From CAVQHY01 sp963712465 (GTDB lineage Bacteria > Actinomycetota > Thermoleophilia > Gaiellales > Gaiellaceae), in contig CAVQHY010000005.1 in assembly GCA_963712465.1 (NCBI GenBank), positions 248,001 to 312,000 on the forward strand: a DNA stretch of 64,000 nucleotides, given 5' to 3'. This document shows, piece after piece, positions 42,170 to 50,886 of the stretch. How positions within the stretch are numbered: position 1 is the first letter of the stretch; the number at the start of each line of letters is the position of its first letter. Under the pieces are notes generated by a model. That model was not told the DNA's origin, did not search any database, and saw nothing but the letters and a program-made list of their open reading frames with translations. A program made the position numbers and the translations under genes.

Positions 42170-43563
42170 GTGAGCGCTCGAGGCTTGCTGGTCGCGGTTG
42201 CGCTGGGCGCGATGCTGTCTGGGGTGTTTGGCGTGACCGACGGTGAGAGTCGTCTCGCGGTCGGGCTCGCTCCGGTTGTGGTTGGTCCTCCCCCTGAGGT
42301 TGATCTGCCGACCTTGTTCGATGCGAATCCGACGAGCGGCCCGGTCGGCAGCCAGATCCAAGTGGGCTCGTTCACGCCCTGCCCGAAGCCCGCGACGGGA
42401 GGCGCCTGGAGCAACATCGTCAACTTCGCGCAGGGGAGCAACAGCCAGGTCAGCTACCGCAATTTCCCGATTAGCGCCGAGGGTTTCTGGCAAGGCACGT
42501 TCTCGATTCCGGTCGGGGCGGTCCCGGGTGCGGCGCAGCTGACGGCTGCGTGCTTCAACGCGTCCAGCTCACCGGACCCTGATGCGGTTACGTACACGCC
42601 GGTTTCGTTCACGGTGACGCCGAGCGCGTTCACGGTCAGCCCAGCCAGCGGCAACCCCGGCACCGTGCTCGCGGTCAAGTCGGCTGATCGATGTCCACCA
42701 CCGACAGCCACGGGTTGGTCGGCGATCGTGAAGTTCGGCCAGGGCGCAAACCCCGAACTCGGATCGAAGACGTTCCCGGTCGGGACGGACGGCTCCTGGG
42801 GCGGCAGCCTCGTCGTCCCGGTCGTCCCGGTCGTCGCGGTCGCGGGCAAGGCGCAGCTCACCGCAGTCTGCCTCGACACCAACGGCGCCTTCAAAGCGAC
42901 CGTCGGCTACACGCCGAACGATTTCGACACCACGAGCCCCTACGAGGTACGCGTCACGCGATCTGGAGCGGGAGCGGGCAAGGTGACAAGCTCCCCGGCG
43001 GGGATCGACTGCGGCGCCACCTGCAAGGGCTCGTTTGGCGGCGAGCTAACGCTGACCGTGCTCGCCGCGGCCGGTTCGACGTTCGCCGCTGGAGCGGTGA
43101 TTGCTCAGGCACCGCGACAACCTGCAAGCTGAAGATGACGAAAGCCCGCTCCGTCACGGCGCGGTTCGAGCCAGGTTCGGGCGGCTCCTCCCCTCCCGCC
43201 CCGCCTCCGCCAACGATCCCGACCGGCCCGTGCACGCTTACCGGCACTCCCGGTGACGACATCCTCACCGGCACCGCGGCAAACGACGTCCTCTGTGGTC
43301 GCGGCGGCGATGACACCCTGGTCGGCGCGGGCGGCAACGATCTCCTCAAAGGCGGCGCCGGAGACGACACCCTGCTTGGCGGGAAGGGGGCCGACCGACT
43401 CGTCGGCGGCCGCGGCCGCGACGACCTACTCGGCGGTCGCGGCCCCGATGTAATCGAAGCCAAAGACGGCAAACGAGACACCGGGACAGGCGGCCCCGGA
43501 CGCGACCGCGCCCGACTCGACCGCAAACTCGACCACATCAGCGGCATCGAAGTGATCGGCTAA
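42170..43563 (+). pseudogene. Secreted RTX protein with Ig-like/IPT domains, frameshifted
   Basis: GTG start; signal peptide ARGLLVAVALGAMLSGVFGV. Two repeated extracellular domains (VGSQIQVGSFTPCPKPATGG and PGTVLAVKSADRCPPPTATG) are followed by an InlB-type module ending GSTFA at about 43094. There a base is missing (GCCGCTGG where GCCGGCTGG is expected) and the frame stops at 43132. The next frame resumes with RWSGDCSGTATTC and VTARFEP, a proline linker and RTX repeats, then the cap AKDGKRDTGTGGPGRDRA, ending at 43563. Either an assembly error or a recent inactivation. Confidence 0.78.
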
Positions 43564-43617
43564 TCAACACCAACCCACGTACCCCGCCCTGCCTTGCAAC
43601 CCCGGGGCCGAGCCGGC

Positions 43618-43888
43618 CTAGTTCGCGCTCGTCTCGACGTCGACCTCGACAACCTCAAGCGCCCCAGCGTCGTCACGGATGCGGATGCGCGCTTTCGGCC
43701 CGGGGCCCCAGGCGGATTGACGCGAGGTCTCCCTCGCGGACGAGCGCGCGCACCTTCTCGGCGCTCACTCCAAGTTCGAGGCCGACCTCCTTGGCTGTGG
43801 CAAGCCTGGACGTATTGTCTGCTGCATGAGACCGGCGTGGTGGGCGTAGGCTTGTGTCGTGGCCAGGCGTCGCCGTCGTTGACGGCAC
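43618..43888 (-). pseudogene. Excisionase-type helix-turn-helix gene with frameshifted end (relic copy 4)
   Basis: From 43888 the frame encodes LATAKEVGLELGVSAEKVRA and LVREGDLASIRLGPRAE, a short helix-turn-helix typical of MerR/excisionase-like DNA-binding proteins, and ends at 43673. A base change of frame then gives RIRIRDDAGALEVVEVDVET-SAN-stop at 43618, closely like the tail of the relics at 14409 and 46021. So the gene is either a fusion with, or a decayed member of, that small family. Confidence 0.55.
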
Positions 43889-44029
43889 CGCGGCGGAACA
43901 GCTTTCGAGGGCCAGGGGTCGGCACGCCGAAGCTACCCTGTCCGTTGAAGCCGAATCCTGTTACGGGTCTTGCAGTGTGGCGTGCCGAAGCCCAGCCAGG
44001 CTCGCACACCTTTGGAGAGGAGAGAAACT

Positions 44030-44191
44030 GTGGCAGCTCAGAACGCGCAAATAGGCGGTATCGGCCTAGGCGGCGTCCTCGTCATCGTCGGTGTCGTATT
44101 GGCAATCGTCTGGAGCGTCTGGCTCGGTCTGATCGTCGCGCTGATCGGGCTAATCGCGTTCGGCGGCTTTGCGAAAGGCCGCTGGTACTAG
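44030..44191 (+). CDS. 53-residue single-span membrane peptide
   Basis: GTG with GGAGAGGAGAGAAACT immediately upstream, a strong ribosome binding site. Encodes VAAQNAQIGGIGLGGVLVIV followed by GVVLAIVWSVWLGLIVALIG and a cytosolic GRWY end: two hydrophobic helices or one long span. Function unknown; small cell-envelope proteins of this type are common. It precedes a zinc-ribbon protein by 44 nt and may share its transcript. Confidence 0.55.
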   Translation: MAAQNAQIGGIGLGGVLVIVGVVLAIVWSVWLGLIVALIGLIAFGGFAKGRWY

Positions 44192-44235
44192 CCCGCAGAC
44201 GCACAGCCCCCAGACAGCCGAAAGGAGAGGAAGCG

Positions 44236-44478
44236 ATGCCGACCTACGAAGAACTCCGCACGCAACTGAACGCCAGAGGAGCAGACCAGAGCTGCCCTAT
44301 CTGTAGACACCATCGCTGGCTCGAGCTTGGAGGAAACTCCGATCCAGAGCCGATTGTCTTGGCCACAGTGCAGGCCAAGGGGTCAGTGAAGGCCGGCCGC
44401 GGCTATGGCGTCGTGGGATGGTCATGCGGCAACTGCGGCTTTGTGCGCCTGCACACAATGGACATCCTCGGCGCCTAG
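44236..44478 (+). CDS. Small zinc-ribbon protein
   Basis: An 80-residue protein, MPTYEELRTQLNARGADQSC then PICRHHRWLELGGNSDPEP. Two CxxC knuckles, CPIC (20-23) and CGNC near 65-68, make a treble-clef-free zinc ribbon; the strands between carry VLATVQAKGSVKAGRGYGVV. GGAGAGGAAGCG lies upstream of the ATG. Unknown target; such ribbons commonly act as nucleic-acid or protein binders. Confidence 0.65.
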   Translation: MPTYEELRTQLNARGADQSCPICRHHRWLELGGNSDPEPIVLATVQAKGSVKAGRGYGVVGWSCGNCGFVRLHTMDILGA

Positions 44479-44791
44479 CGAAACGGCGCGGACGCTCACC
44501 TGAGAGGCTCCTCCGCCGTCTGCTGGGTCGCGGACGCCATCGGCCGGACGCTCTAGGCGAGGGTTCTCGCCCAAGCGACGAGCGCCTCGCCAGCCCGCCG
44601 ATGCGCGCGCCGATAGACGAGGTCGGCGAGCGCCTGCGCCGCCCCCGCCCGCCGCTCCCCCTGAGCAGGGCGAGCAGGGCACGCCGTACCCGACGCCGGC
44701 CACCTCACGGCAGTAACGGCTGTGCCACCGAAGCGACAACTGGCCACTCGGATGGGCCAGCGTCGCTCCTTAGTCAATAGCGCTCGCGATG
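44479..44791. other. 313-nt gap without a gene
   Basis: Lies between the zinc-ribbon protein and the GNAT gene, which end facing each other. No reading frame with homology, no clear terminator hairpin and no RNA found. Confidence 0.4.
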
Positions 44792-45493
44792 TCACCCGAG
44801 GTCGGTAGTTGACCCCCCAACCGCTGCAGACCTCCGGCGCCGGCCTCTGATCCGCGTCCCCAACGACCTCGGCTCGACGACCCTCGTCACGACCCAGCGG
44901 TGCTTGCCGATTTTGCGGTCCCGGATGAAGCCGAGCTTCTCGTAGGTTGACAGAGCACCGTTGTATAGGAAGCCGGCGGGCACCGAGCCGGCGTCCTCCG
45001 GGTATCCCTCGACGGTTCCCCCGCCCATGCCCGCGATGAGATCGACTGCACCGGCGAGCGCCGCGGTGGCCACGCCCTGACGTCGGTGGCCCTTACCGAC
45101 GTAGCAACACGCGATCCGCCAGTCTGGCGAGGTCGTCCGCCCCTTTTCGTACGCCGCGCGGCTCTTGATCCGGGGCACCTCGTCGGGTCGTCCGAACTGG
45201 CACCAGCCCGCGCAGTCGTCCCCGTCGAAGATAAGCGCCGCATGTGCCGTTCCTGCCCGAACGCGATCAAGCTTCCGTTCGCGGTTGAGGGCCGGCGTGG
45301 TTCCCTTGCCGACCCCCTCGGGGTGGAACCCCATGCACCAGCAGCCGCCAAAGACGCCGTTGTTGCGCTCCACCAACGCGGCAAACGCGGCCCACGTCGA
45401 CTCATCGAGAGCCTTGACGGTGTACGTCGGTAGTTCGACGATGAAGCCCAGCCTAACCGGGTCGGGGTTGCCCACTTCGCAGAACCCGCTCAT
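44792..45493 (-). CDS. GNAT-family acetyltransferase
   Basis: A 233-residue protein. The acetyl-CoA-binding motif A is RIACCYVGKGHRRQGVATAA with the Q/RxxGxG/A pattern near 125-140, and the later ALSTYEKLGFIRDRKIGKHR matches motif B. The first 25 residues (MSGFCEVGNPDPVRLGFIVE) have no obvious role, so the start may be later. The end has a basic and Ser/Thr-rich tail (TRIRGRRRRSAAVGG). Substrate unknown. It lies in the gene-poor island. Confidence 0.78.
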   Translation of the reverse strand: MSGFCEVGNPDPVRLGFIVELPTYTVKALDESTWAAFAALVERNNGVFGGCWCMGFHPEGVGKGTTPALNRERKLDRVRAGTAHAALIFDGDDCAGWCQFGRPDEVPRIKSRAAYEKGRTTSPDWRIACCYVGKGHRRQGVATAALAGAVDLIAGMGGGTVEGYPEDAGSVPAGFLYNGALSTYEKLGFIRDRKIGKHRWVVTRVVEPRSLGTRIRGRRRRSAAVGGSTTDLG

Positions 45494-45599
45494 CGCAGAC
45501 GGTATCTAAGTAGCGTCTCTATGAAGCAGAGTCCAGGCAGCGACGAATGGAACGCGTGCCATCATCGTCGCGCTTGAACGCCTGAGGTTCCGCGAACTC

Positions 45600-45788
45600 T
45601 CAGACTCCGGCCGTGGGCGTCCGAGCCAGGAGCATCCGAAGGTCCCTTGCAATGTTCTCGAGCGAGCGGCGGACGTTCTCCTGCTTCCGAGCCGCGTCGC
45701 TTGACCCGAGCAGCGCAGCGTGAACGACGCATGGCGCGAGGAGTCGATCTCTCGAACCCGCGAGCTTGGTGTCCGGCACGTTCAGCAT
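45600..45788 (-). CDS. 62-residue hypothetical protein
   Basis: Starts MLNVPDTKLAGSRDRLLAPC behind GAAGGGGGAACCCA, a good ribosome binding site, and ends RRSLENIARDLRMLLARTPT-AGV. Mostly helical and basic, with a single cysteine. No family recognised. A longer open frame upstream lacks a plausible start. Close spacing and the position in the island make it doubtful but the signals are better than for other short frames nearby. Confidence 0.45.
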   Translation of the reverse strand: MLNVPDTKLAGSRDRLLAPCVVHAALLGSSDAARKQENVRRSLENIARDLRMLLARTPTAGV

Positions 45789-46740
45789 TGGGTTCCCCCT
45801 TCTCTTGAGTCGCGGAGCAGATCCCGCCACTTGAAACAGCGGGACGGCGGTGAAGGATCTCGATGCCATCTCTGCCCTCCAGACGTGACGGCAGGCACGG
45901 TTCTTCCCCTGCCTTGCCGAACCACGGCGCCAACGCTCTCAGACACGCACTCGCGAGCCACCTAGCCGATTACTAGGACGCAGGTCTACGGGCGTCCGCC
46001 GACGCAAACCACCTGACCCCGACAGCCCTGTAGGCGACGTGATCGACCTGTTCGTCCGCCGGGAGGACGCGGAGGCGATGGTCGCCGAGTGGGACGTGAC
46101 GAGCCGGAGGACGCTGGGGTGCTCGAGGTCGTCGAGGTCGACGTCGATGTAAGCGCGAACCAGGACGCGGCCCCCAAAGAAACCGAATCGCCGCGCGCAG
46201 CGAACAGCGAGATGAAGGGATAGGGGGACGGCGAGCGCCTATCTGGCGGCCCAGAAACGCTCGCCGTCGCCTTGTCCTGAACCTGTGCATGCGGCGAAAC
46301 CGCGCAGGCGGGGGAGGGAACCTTCGACGCCACTTTCATCCGCCGGACGCCAGGCCGCGACCCGCTGCCGTTCCTTCGCCTCCGCTTCGAGACGCGGAGG
46401 ACGCCAGCTCACAGCCGCGGCTTGGCGCTAGGTCCGGACGAACCGCGAGGCGAGTCAGTTCGTTCGTCCAGTACTCCGGCTTGTCGCAAAGCGGAGAATC
46501 AACGATGCGCCGGGAGGCTCTCCCCCTGGGGACGTGTGACACGCCGCCCGGCCGCGGGCGGTTCCGACCCAGCCTCCCGGCCTCACCCTTCGCGAGTCGC
46601 TCACGCGCCACAAATGAGCACGGCAAACCACACCCGGCCTAATCGGCGGACTCGCCTGGGCCCTTAGGCGAACGCGGAGCGTGCCGGTTGAAAGTCCCGG
46701 TAGAAAGAACGGCCCAACCCGTATGGTTGAGCCGTTCTCG
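45789..46740. other. Gene-poor stretch before corA
   Basis: About 950 nt in which the only recognisable protein trace is the relic at 46021-46170. The rest (46171-46700) gives no homologous frame. One small hairpin near 46640-46675 (CGCCT/AGGCG) and the corA terminator lie at the end. Likely decayed sequence. Confidence 0.45.
46021..46170 (+). pseudogene. Relic of a small protein family (copy 3)
   Basis: The forward strand reads GDVIDLFVRREDAEAMVAEW, then DV, then after a lost base (GTGACGAG for GTGGACGAG near 46099) continues in the next frame as EPEDAGVLEVVEVDVDVSAN and onwards. This is the most complete copy of the family seen here. Upstream of GDV only short unrelated residues remain. 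Confidence 0.65.
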
Positions 46741-46742
46741 CT
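46705..46742 (-). terminator. Terminator of the corA gene
   Basis: On the minus strand a 13-bp hairpin GAACGGCTCAACC / GGTTGGGCCGTTC (one G-U pair) with loop ATACG follows the corA stop and is followed by TTTCT. A good intrinsic terminator. Confidence 0.8.
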
Positions 46743-47733
46743 AGATCCAGCGCTTCCAGCGGAAGAAGCCGAGCATTCCGACGAGGGCGGCGGCCATGAT
46801 TCCGAGGATGACCCAGAACGCCTCGTGCCCGCCCTCGCCGGGGAACGCGACGTTCATTCCGAAGACGCCGACGATCAGCGTCAGCGGCAGGATCGTGACG
46901 CTGATCACGGTCAGGAGCCGCAGCACGTCGTTCTGCTTGTGCGTGATCACCGACTCGTTCGTCGACTCGAGCCCCTCGACGACCTCCTTGTAGTTGTCGA
47001 GGAGGTCCCAGATCCGCTCGGCGGAGTCGACGATGTCGTCGTAGTAGAGGTCGAGCTCCTCCGGCTGGTACCGCTGCGCGAACCGCTCCAGGGTGCGCAG
47101 GGTCGACCGTTCGGGCTTGATGATCTTGCGGTAGGAGATGATCTCCTGCTTCGCGTTCGAGAGGTCGCGGACGATCTCCTCCGACCGGCCCTCGAACATC
47201 TCGTCCTCGATCGCGTCGAGCTTGTGCGCGATCTTGTCGAGGATCGGGAAGCAGTAGTCGAACAGGTCGTCGAGGATGTGGTAGAGCAGGTAGCCCGAGC
47301 CCTTCGAGAACAGCTCGTCGCGGCGCTCCTCGTCCGACTCGCAGCGACGGAAGAGGTACGTCACCGGCAGCAGCTCGACGTTCGGGAGCGTGATCAGGAA
47401 GTCCGGGCCGATGAAGAGGTCGAGCTCGGCCGCGTTCAGCCGCTTCGCCTGCTTGTCGTAGACGGGGAAGTGGAGGACGGTGAAGAGGTAGTCGGGGTAC
47501 TCGTCGACCTTCGGCCGCTGCCGCTTCGAGAGGACGTCCTCGACGTCGAGCTCGTGGAATCCGAAGCGGGCGGCCAGCTCGGCCGCTTCGCGCGGCGAGG
47601 GGGAGTCGAGGTGGACCCAGGTGAGGCCGTTCGCGGAGAGCTCAGCGAAGCGCGGCTCGTCGCGCGCGACGTCCTCGCCGGAGAGCCCGCGGGGCCTGCC
47701 ACGCCTGATCCTGGGAAGCGTCGGCCTGGCCAT
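46741..47733 (-). CDS. corA: CorA-type magnesium transporter
   Basis: A 330-residue CorA Mg2+ channel. The N-terminal alpha/beta domain (LTWVHLDSPSPREAAELAAR) is followed by a long coiled helix and two C-terminal helices. The signature loop is VGVFGMNVAFPGEGGHEAFW, with the GMN motif near residue 292, preceded by the first membrane helix (TVISVTILPLTLIVGVF) and followed by the second (WVILGIMAAALVGMLGF). Both ends of the 2-TM-GxN family are intact. It may also carry Co2+ or Ni2+. The ATG begins MARPTLPRIRRG; ends in a good terminator. Confidence 0.94.
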   Translation of the reverse strand: MARPTLPRIRRGRPRGLSGEDVARDEPRFAELSANGLTWVHLDSPSPREAAELAARFGFHELDVEDVLSKRQRPKVDEYPDYLFTVLHFPVYDKQAKRLNAAELDLFIGPDFLITLPNVELLPVTYLFRRCESDEERRDELFSKGSGYLLYHILDDLFDYCFPILDKIAHKLDAIEDEMFEGRSEEIVRDLSNAKQEIISYRKIIKPERSTLRTLERFAQRYQPEELDLYYDDIVDSAERIWDLLDNYKEVVEGLESTNESVITHKQNDVLRLLTVISVTILPLTLIVGVFGMNVAFPGEGGHEAFWVILGIMAAALVGMLGFFRWKRWI

Positions 47734-47826
47734 GGGTACTGAGGGGGTCCTCCACGAGATTCGTCACGGTTCACACAGTCTAGTCCCGGAAGTGGCGTCA
47801 GGCGCCGATCGTAGAATTCGGCGCCG

Positions 47827-49464
47827 ATGGCGGTGACTCCTCGTCGGCTCGTTCTCGGCCTCGCCGTATTCGCGCTGCTGGCTCCCACCGCGGCGGTCGC
47901 GTCCACGTACACCGTCACGACGGTCCTCGACGGCGTCGACGCGACCCCCGGCAACGACGCGTGTGCGACGTCCGGCGGCGCCTGCACGCTGCGCGCAGCC
48001 GTCCAGGAGGCGAACGCGCACGCCGGCCCGGACGCGATCACCCTGCCGGCGAGCGTGCCGCCGTACACGCTCACGCTCTCAGGAACGGGCGAGGACGCCG
48101 CCGCGACGGGCGATCTCGACGTCACCGGGGCGCTTGTCGTCAACGGCGGCGGAGCCGCGTCGACGATCGTCGACGGCAACCTCGCCGACCGCGTCTTCGA
48201 CGTTCGCACGGGCGGGAGCTCGTCGCTGACGCTGAACGGGATCACGGTTCAGCGCGGCCGCTCCGGCGAGGGCTACGGCGGTGGAATCGCCGCGCGACTG
48301 AACGCGATTCTCGTGCTCACCGACGTCAGGGTGGTCGGCAACGAGCTCACGCTCTCGGGCTCGAGCGGGGGCGGCGTCAGCGTCGACATCGGCGCCACGG
48401 CGACCCTCGGTCGCGTCACCGTGCGTGGCAACCGCGCCGAGCGTGGCGGTGGGGGCATCTGGAGTGGCGGGAAGCTGAGCCTGAACGACGTGACGCTCAG
48501 CGGGAACCTCCTCACCAACCCGACGCTGGGCGCCGGCGGCGCGCTTCGCACCTCGGGCGGAGCCACGCTGACGAACGTCACCGTGAGCGGCAACTCATCG
48601 GGTCATTTCGGCGGCGGGGTCGCGGTCGACAGCGGCTCGGTCACTCTCCAGAACGTGACCATCGCCCAGAACAGCGCCCCGCAGGGCGCCAACCTCTTCG
48701 TCGCGGGGGGCAGCGCGGGCCTGCGCAACACGATCGTGGCGAATCCGACCTCCGGAACCAACTGCCTCGGTGCGTTCTCTTCCGCGGGGAACAACCTCAC
48801 CTCGACGCCCAGCTGCGACCTGACGCCCGAGCCGACCGACCTCCAGGGGGTCGACCCGATCCTCGGGGCGTTCGGCTACCACGGCGGCTTCAACGAGGCC
48901 TACCTGCTCACGACGGGAAGCCCGGCGATCGACACCGGCACGAACGACGGCTGTCCGGCAGCCGATCAGAACGCGGTCGCTCGTCCTCAGGGGCCGACCT
49001 GCGACATCGGCGCGACCGAGTTTCCCGGGGGTGCGGCGTCTGGTCCCGGCGGCACGGGGAGCCCGGGCGACGCGGGCGGCGGGCCCGGCGGCGACACGAG
49101 CGGCGGGGGAGGAACCGCCCCGTCCGGCAAGACGATCGTCGGCACGCCAGGGGACGACATCCTCAAGGGCACGGCCGGGCCCGACGTGATCAGAGGGCTC
49201 GGCGGCAACGACAGGATCCTCGGCCTCGGCGGCGCGGACAAGCTGATCGGGGGGCCCGGGGACGACCGCGTGTTCGGGGGCAACCTCGGTGACCGTCTCG
49301 TGGGCGGGCTCGGCAACGATCGGCTCTACGGCGAGAAGGGCGACGATTCTCTCCTGGGCGGGCCGGGCCGGGATCTCCTCTTCGGGGGCACGGGTGCCGA
49401 CACGGGCGTCGGCGGCCCCGGCCGTGACGTCGCCAAGGGTGTCGAGCGCGCCCGCGGCATCTGA
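47827..49464 (+). CDS. Secreted CSLREA/beta-helix protein with RTX repeats
   Basis: A 545-residue exported protein. Signal peptide RRLVLGLAVFALLAPTAAVA. The CSLREA domain (TYTVTTVLDGVDATPGNDAC, then GGACTLRAAVQEANAH) lies near 27-68, followed by a right-handed parallel beta-helix to about 395, a Gly-rich linker and C-terminal RTX repeats (GGLGNDRLYGEKGDDSLLGG and others). It is probably surface-attached or secreted and calcium-binding. Unlike two other RTX proteins here it lacks the AKDG cap. It diverges from corA. Confidence 0.85.
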   Translation: MAVTPRRLVLGLAVFALLAPTAAVASTYTVTTVLDGVDATPGNDACATSGGACTLRAAVQEANAHAGPDAITLPASVPPYTLTLSGTGEDAAATGDLDVTGALVVNGGGAASTIVDGNLADRVFDVRTGGSSSLTLNGITVQRGRSGEGYGGGIAARLNAILVLTDVRVVGNELTLSGSSGGGVSVDIGATATLGRVTVRGNRAERGGGGIWSGGKLSLNDVTLSGNLLTNPTLGAGGALRTSGGATLTNVTVSGNSSGHFGGGVAVDSGSVTLQNVTIAQNSAPQGANLFVAGGSAGLRNTIVANPTSGTNCLGAFSSAGNNLTSTPSCDLTPEPTDLQGVDPILGAFGYHGGFNEAYLLTTGSPAIDTGTNDGCPAADQNAVARPQGPTCDIGATEFPGGAASGPGGTGSPGDAGGGPGGDTSGGGGTAPSGKTIVGTPGDDILKGTAGPDVIRGLGGNDRILGLGGADKLIGGPGDDRVFGGNLGDRLVGGLGNDRLYGEKGDDSLLGGPGRDLLFGGTGADTGVGGPGRDVAKGVERARGI

Positions 49465-49491
49465 ATCGCGCCCGGTCTCTAGGATCGCCGG

Positions 49492-50718
49492 ATGCTCCGC
49501 CTCGTGCCCGACGCGGTCGCCCGCGCTCGAGCGCGGGCCGGGCTCTTCCCGCGCGGCTTCTGGGTCCTCCTGGCCGGCGATGTGTTCCAGTCGCTCGGCT
49601 TCGGGCTCGTCACGCCGTACCTGACGCTCTACCTCACCGACACGATCGGCGCCTCGCCGGCGCTCGCGGGCGTCCTGCTCGCGACCTTCACGCTCGGAGC
49701 GATTCCGGCCACCCCGCTCGGAGGGCTACTCTCCGATCGGCTCGGCCGGCGGCCGGTGATGCTGGTCGGCCTCGCCGGGCAAGGCGTGGTCGGCGTCGCG
49801 TTCGCGCTGGCGTCGGACGTCCCCGTAGTCGCGGTGCTGATCGTCGGCTGGGCGATCTTCTCGAGCCTGTTCGACCCGGCGGCGCAGGGATATATCGCAG
49901 ACGTCGTCACACCCGCGCTGCGCACCGAGGCCTACGCCCTGAAGCGCCTCGTCAACAACGCCGCCTTCGCCGTCGGTGTGCCGCTCGGCGCTCTCCTCAC
50001 CTGGCTGTGGTCGCTGCGCGCACCGTTTTTCGCGGCCGGGATCGCACCGCTTCTCTACCTCGCGATCATCTGGAGAGCACTTCCGGAAAGCCGGTCGCGG
50101 GATCAGATCGAGAAGGAGCCGCCGGCCCGCTTCGGCGAAGCACTCCGCGACCGTGCGCTCATGATCCTCGCCGCCGGGGCGTTCGTCACCTACGGCATGT
50201 TCGCGATCTTCGACGGCTCGCTGCCGGTATTCCTGAACCGGGAGCGAGGCCTCGAGATCGCCACCTGGGGCGCCGTGTTCGCGCTCAACCCGATCATCGT
50301 CACGGTCTTCCAGTACCCCGTCGCGCGCTGGACGGCCCGTCGCGACCCCCGCCGCATCCTCGCCGCCGGCGCCCTGCTCTACGGAGGCGCTCTCGCGCTG
50401 ATGATCCCGGACGCCGGCCTGGGGCTGATCGTGCTCGGCGTCGTCGTGTTCAGCATCGGGGAGATCCTCTTCGAGCCCGTGATCTCCTCGGTCGCCGCCG
50501 ACCTCGCGCCCGCACACCTGCGCGGCACGTACCAGAGCATCGTCAACCTCTCGCTCGAGCTCGCCTGGGGACCCGCCAGCATCGTCGGCCTGTGGCTGAT
50601 CGGCCGCGGGCAAGGGGAGCTCGTGCTGGCCGCGGCGCCGCTAGCGGGCGCGGTGGCCGCACTCGTGTTCCTCGGCATGCGCCGGGTACAGCGCTCGGAG
50701 CCGGTCGCCGCGTCGTGA
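49492..50718 (+). CDS. MFS transporter (drug-efflux type)
   Basis: A 408-residue membrane protein with about 12 hydrophobic segments. GGLLSDRLGRRPVMLVGLAG is the loop 2-3 motif of the major facilitator superfamily, and the second half repeats the pattern more weakly near ARWTARRDPRRIL. The order resembles DHA1-type multidrug carriers, but the substrate cannot be told. It begins at the ATG after the CSLREA gene and ends 74 nt before tRNA-Arg. Confidence 0.85.
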   Translation: MLRLVPDAVARARARAGLFPRGFWVLLAGDVFQSLGFGLVTPYLTLYLTDTIGASPALAGVLLATFTLGAIPATPLGGLLSDRLGRRPVMLVGLAGQGVVGVAFALASDVPVVAVLIVGWAIFSSLFDPAAQGYIADVVTPALRTEAYALKRLVNNAAFAVGVPLGALLTWLWSLRAPFFAAGIAPLLYLAIIWRALPESRSRDQIEKEPPARFGEALRDRALMILAAGAFVTYGMFAIFDGSLPVFLNRERGLEIATWGAVFALNPIIVTVFQYPVARWTARRDPRRILAAGALLYGGALALMIPDAGLGLIVLGVVVFSIGEILFEPVISSVAADLAPAHLRGTYQSIVNLSLELAWGPASIVGLWLIGRGQGELVLAAAPLAGAVAALVFLGMRRVQRSEPVAAS

Positions 50719-50791
50719 TCAGCTCAGTTGAGATCCCGTCGCCGAGGCGGGCCTCGTACGGCGCGGATCCACAGCGGCGTCATGGGAGGAG

Positions 50792-50864
50792 TGCGCCTGG
50801 CAGGAATCGAACCTGCGACCTTGCGCTCCGGAGGCGCACGCTCTATCCCCTGAGCTACAGGCGC
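50792..50864 (-). tRNA. tRNA-Arg (anticodon CCG)
   Basis: A 73-nt cloverleaf on the minus strand. Acceptor arms GCGCCTG and CAGGCGC pair, the D arm is GCTCAGGGGATAGAGC, the anticodon stem TGCGC/GCGCA encloses CTCCGGA, and the T arm has GGTTCGAATCC. Discriminator base is A; no CCA is encoded. Confidence 0.95.
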
Positions 50865-50886
50865 GGGACGCCCTAGTCTACCGCTC

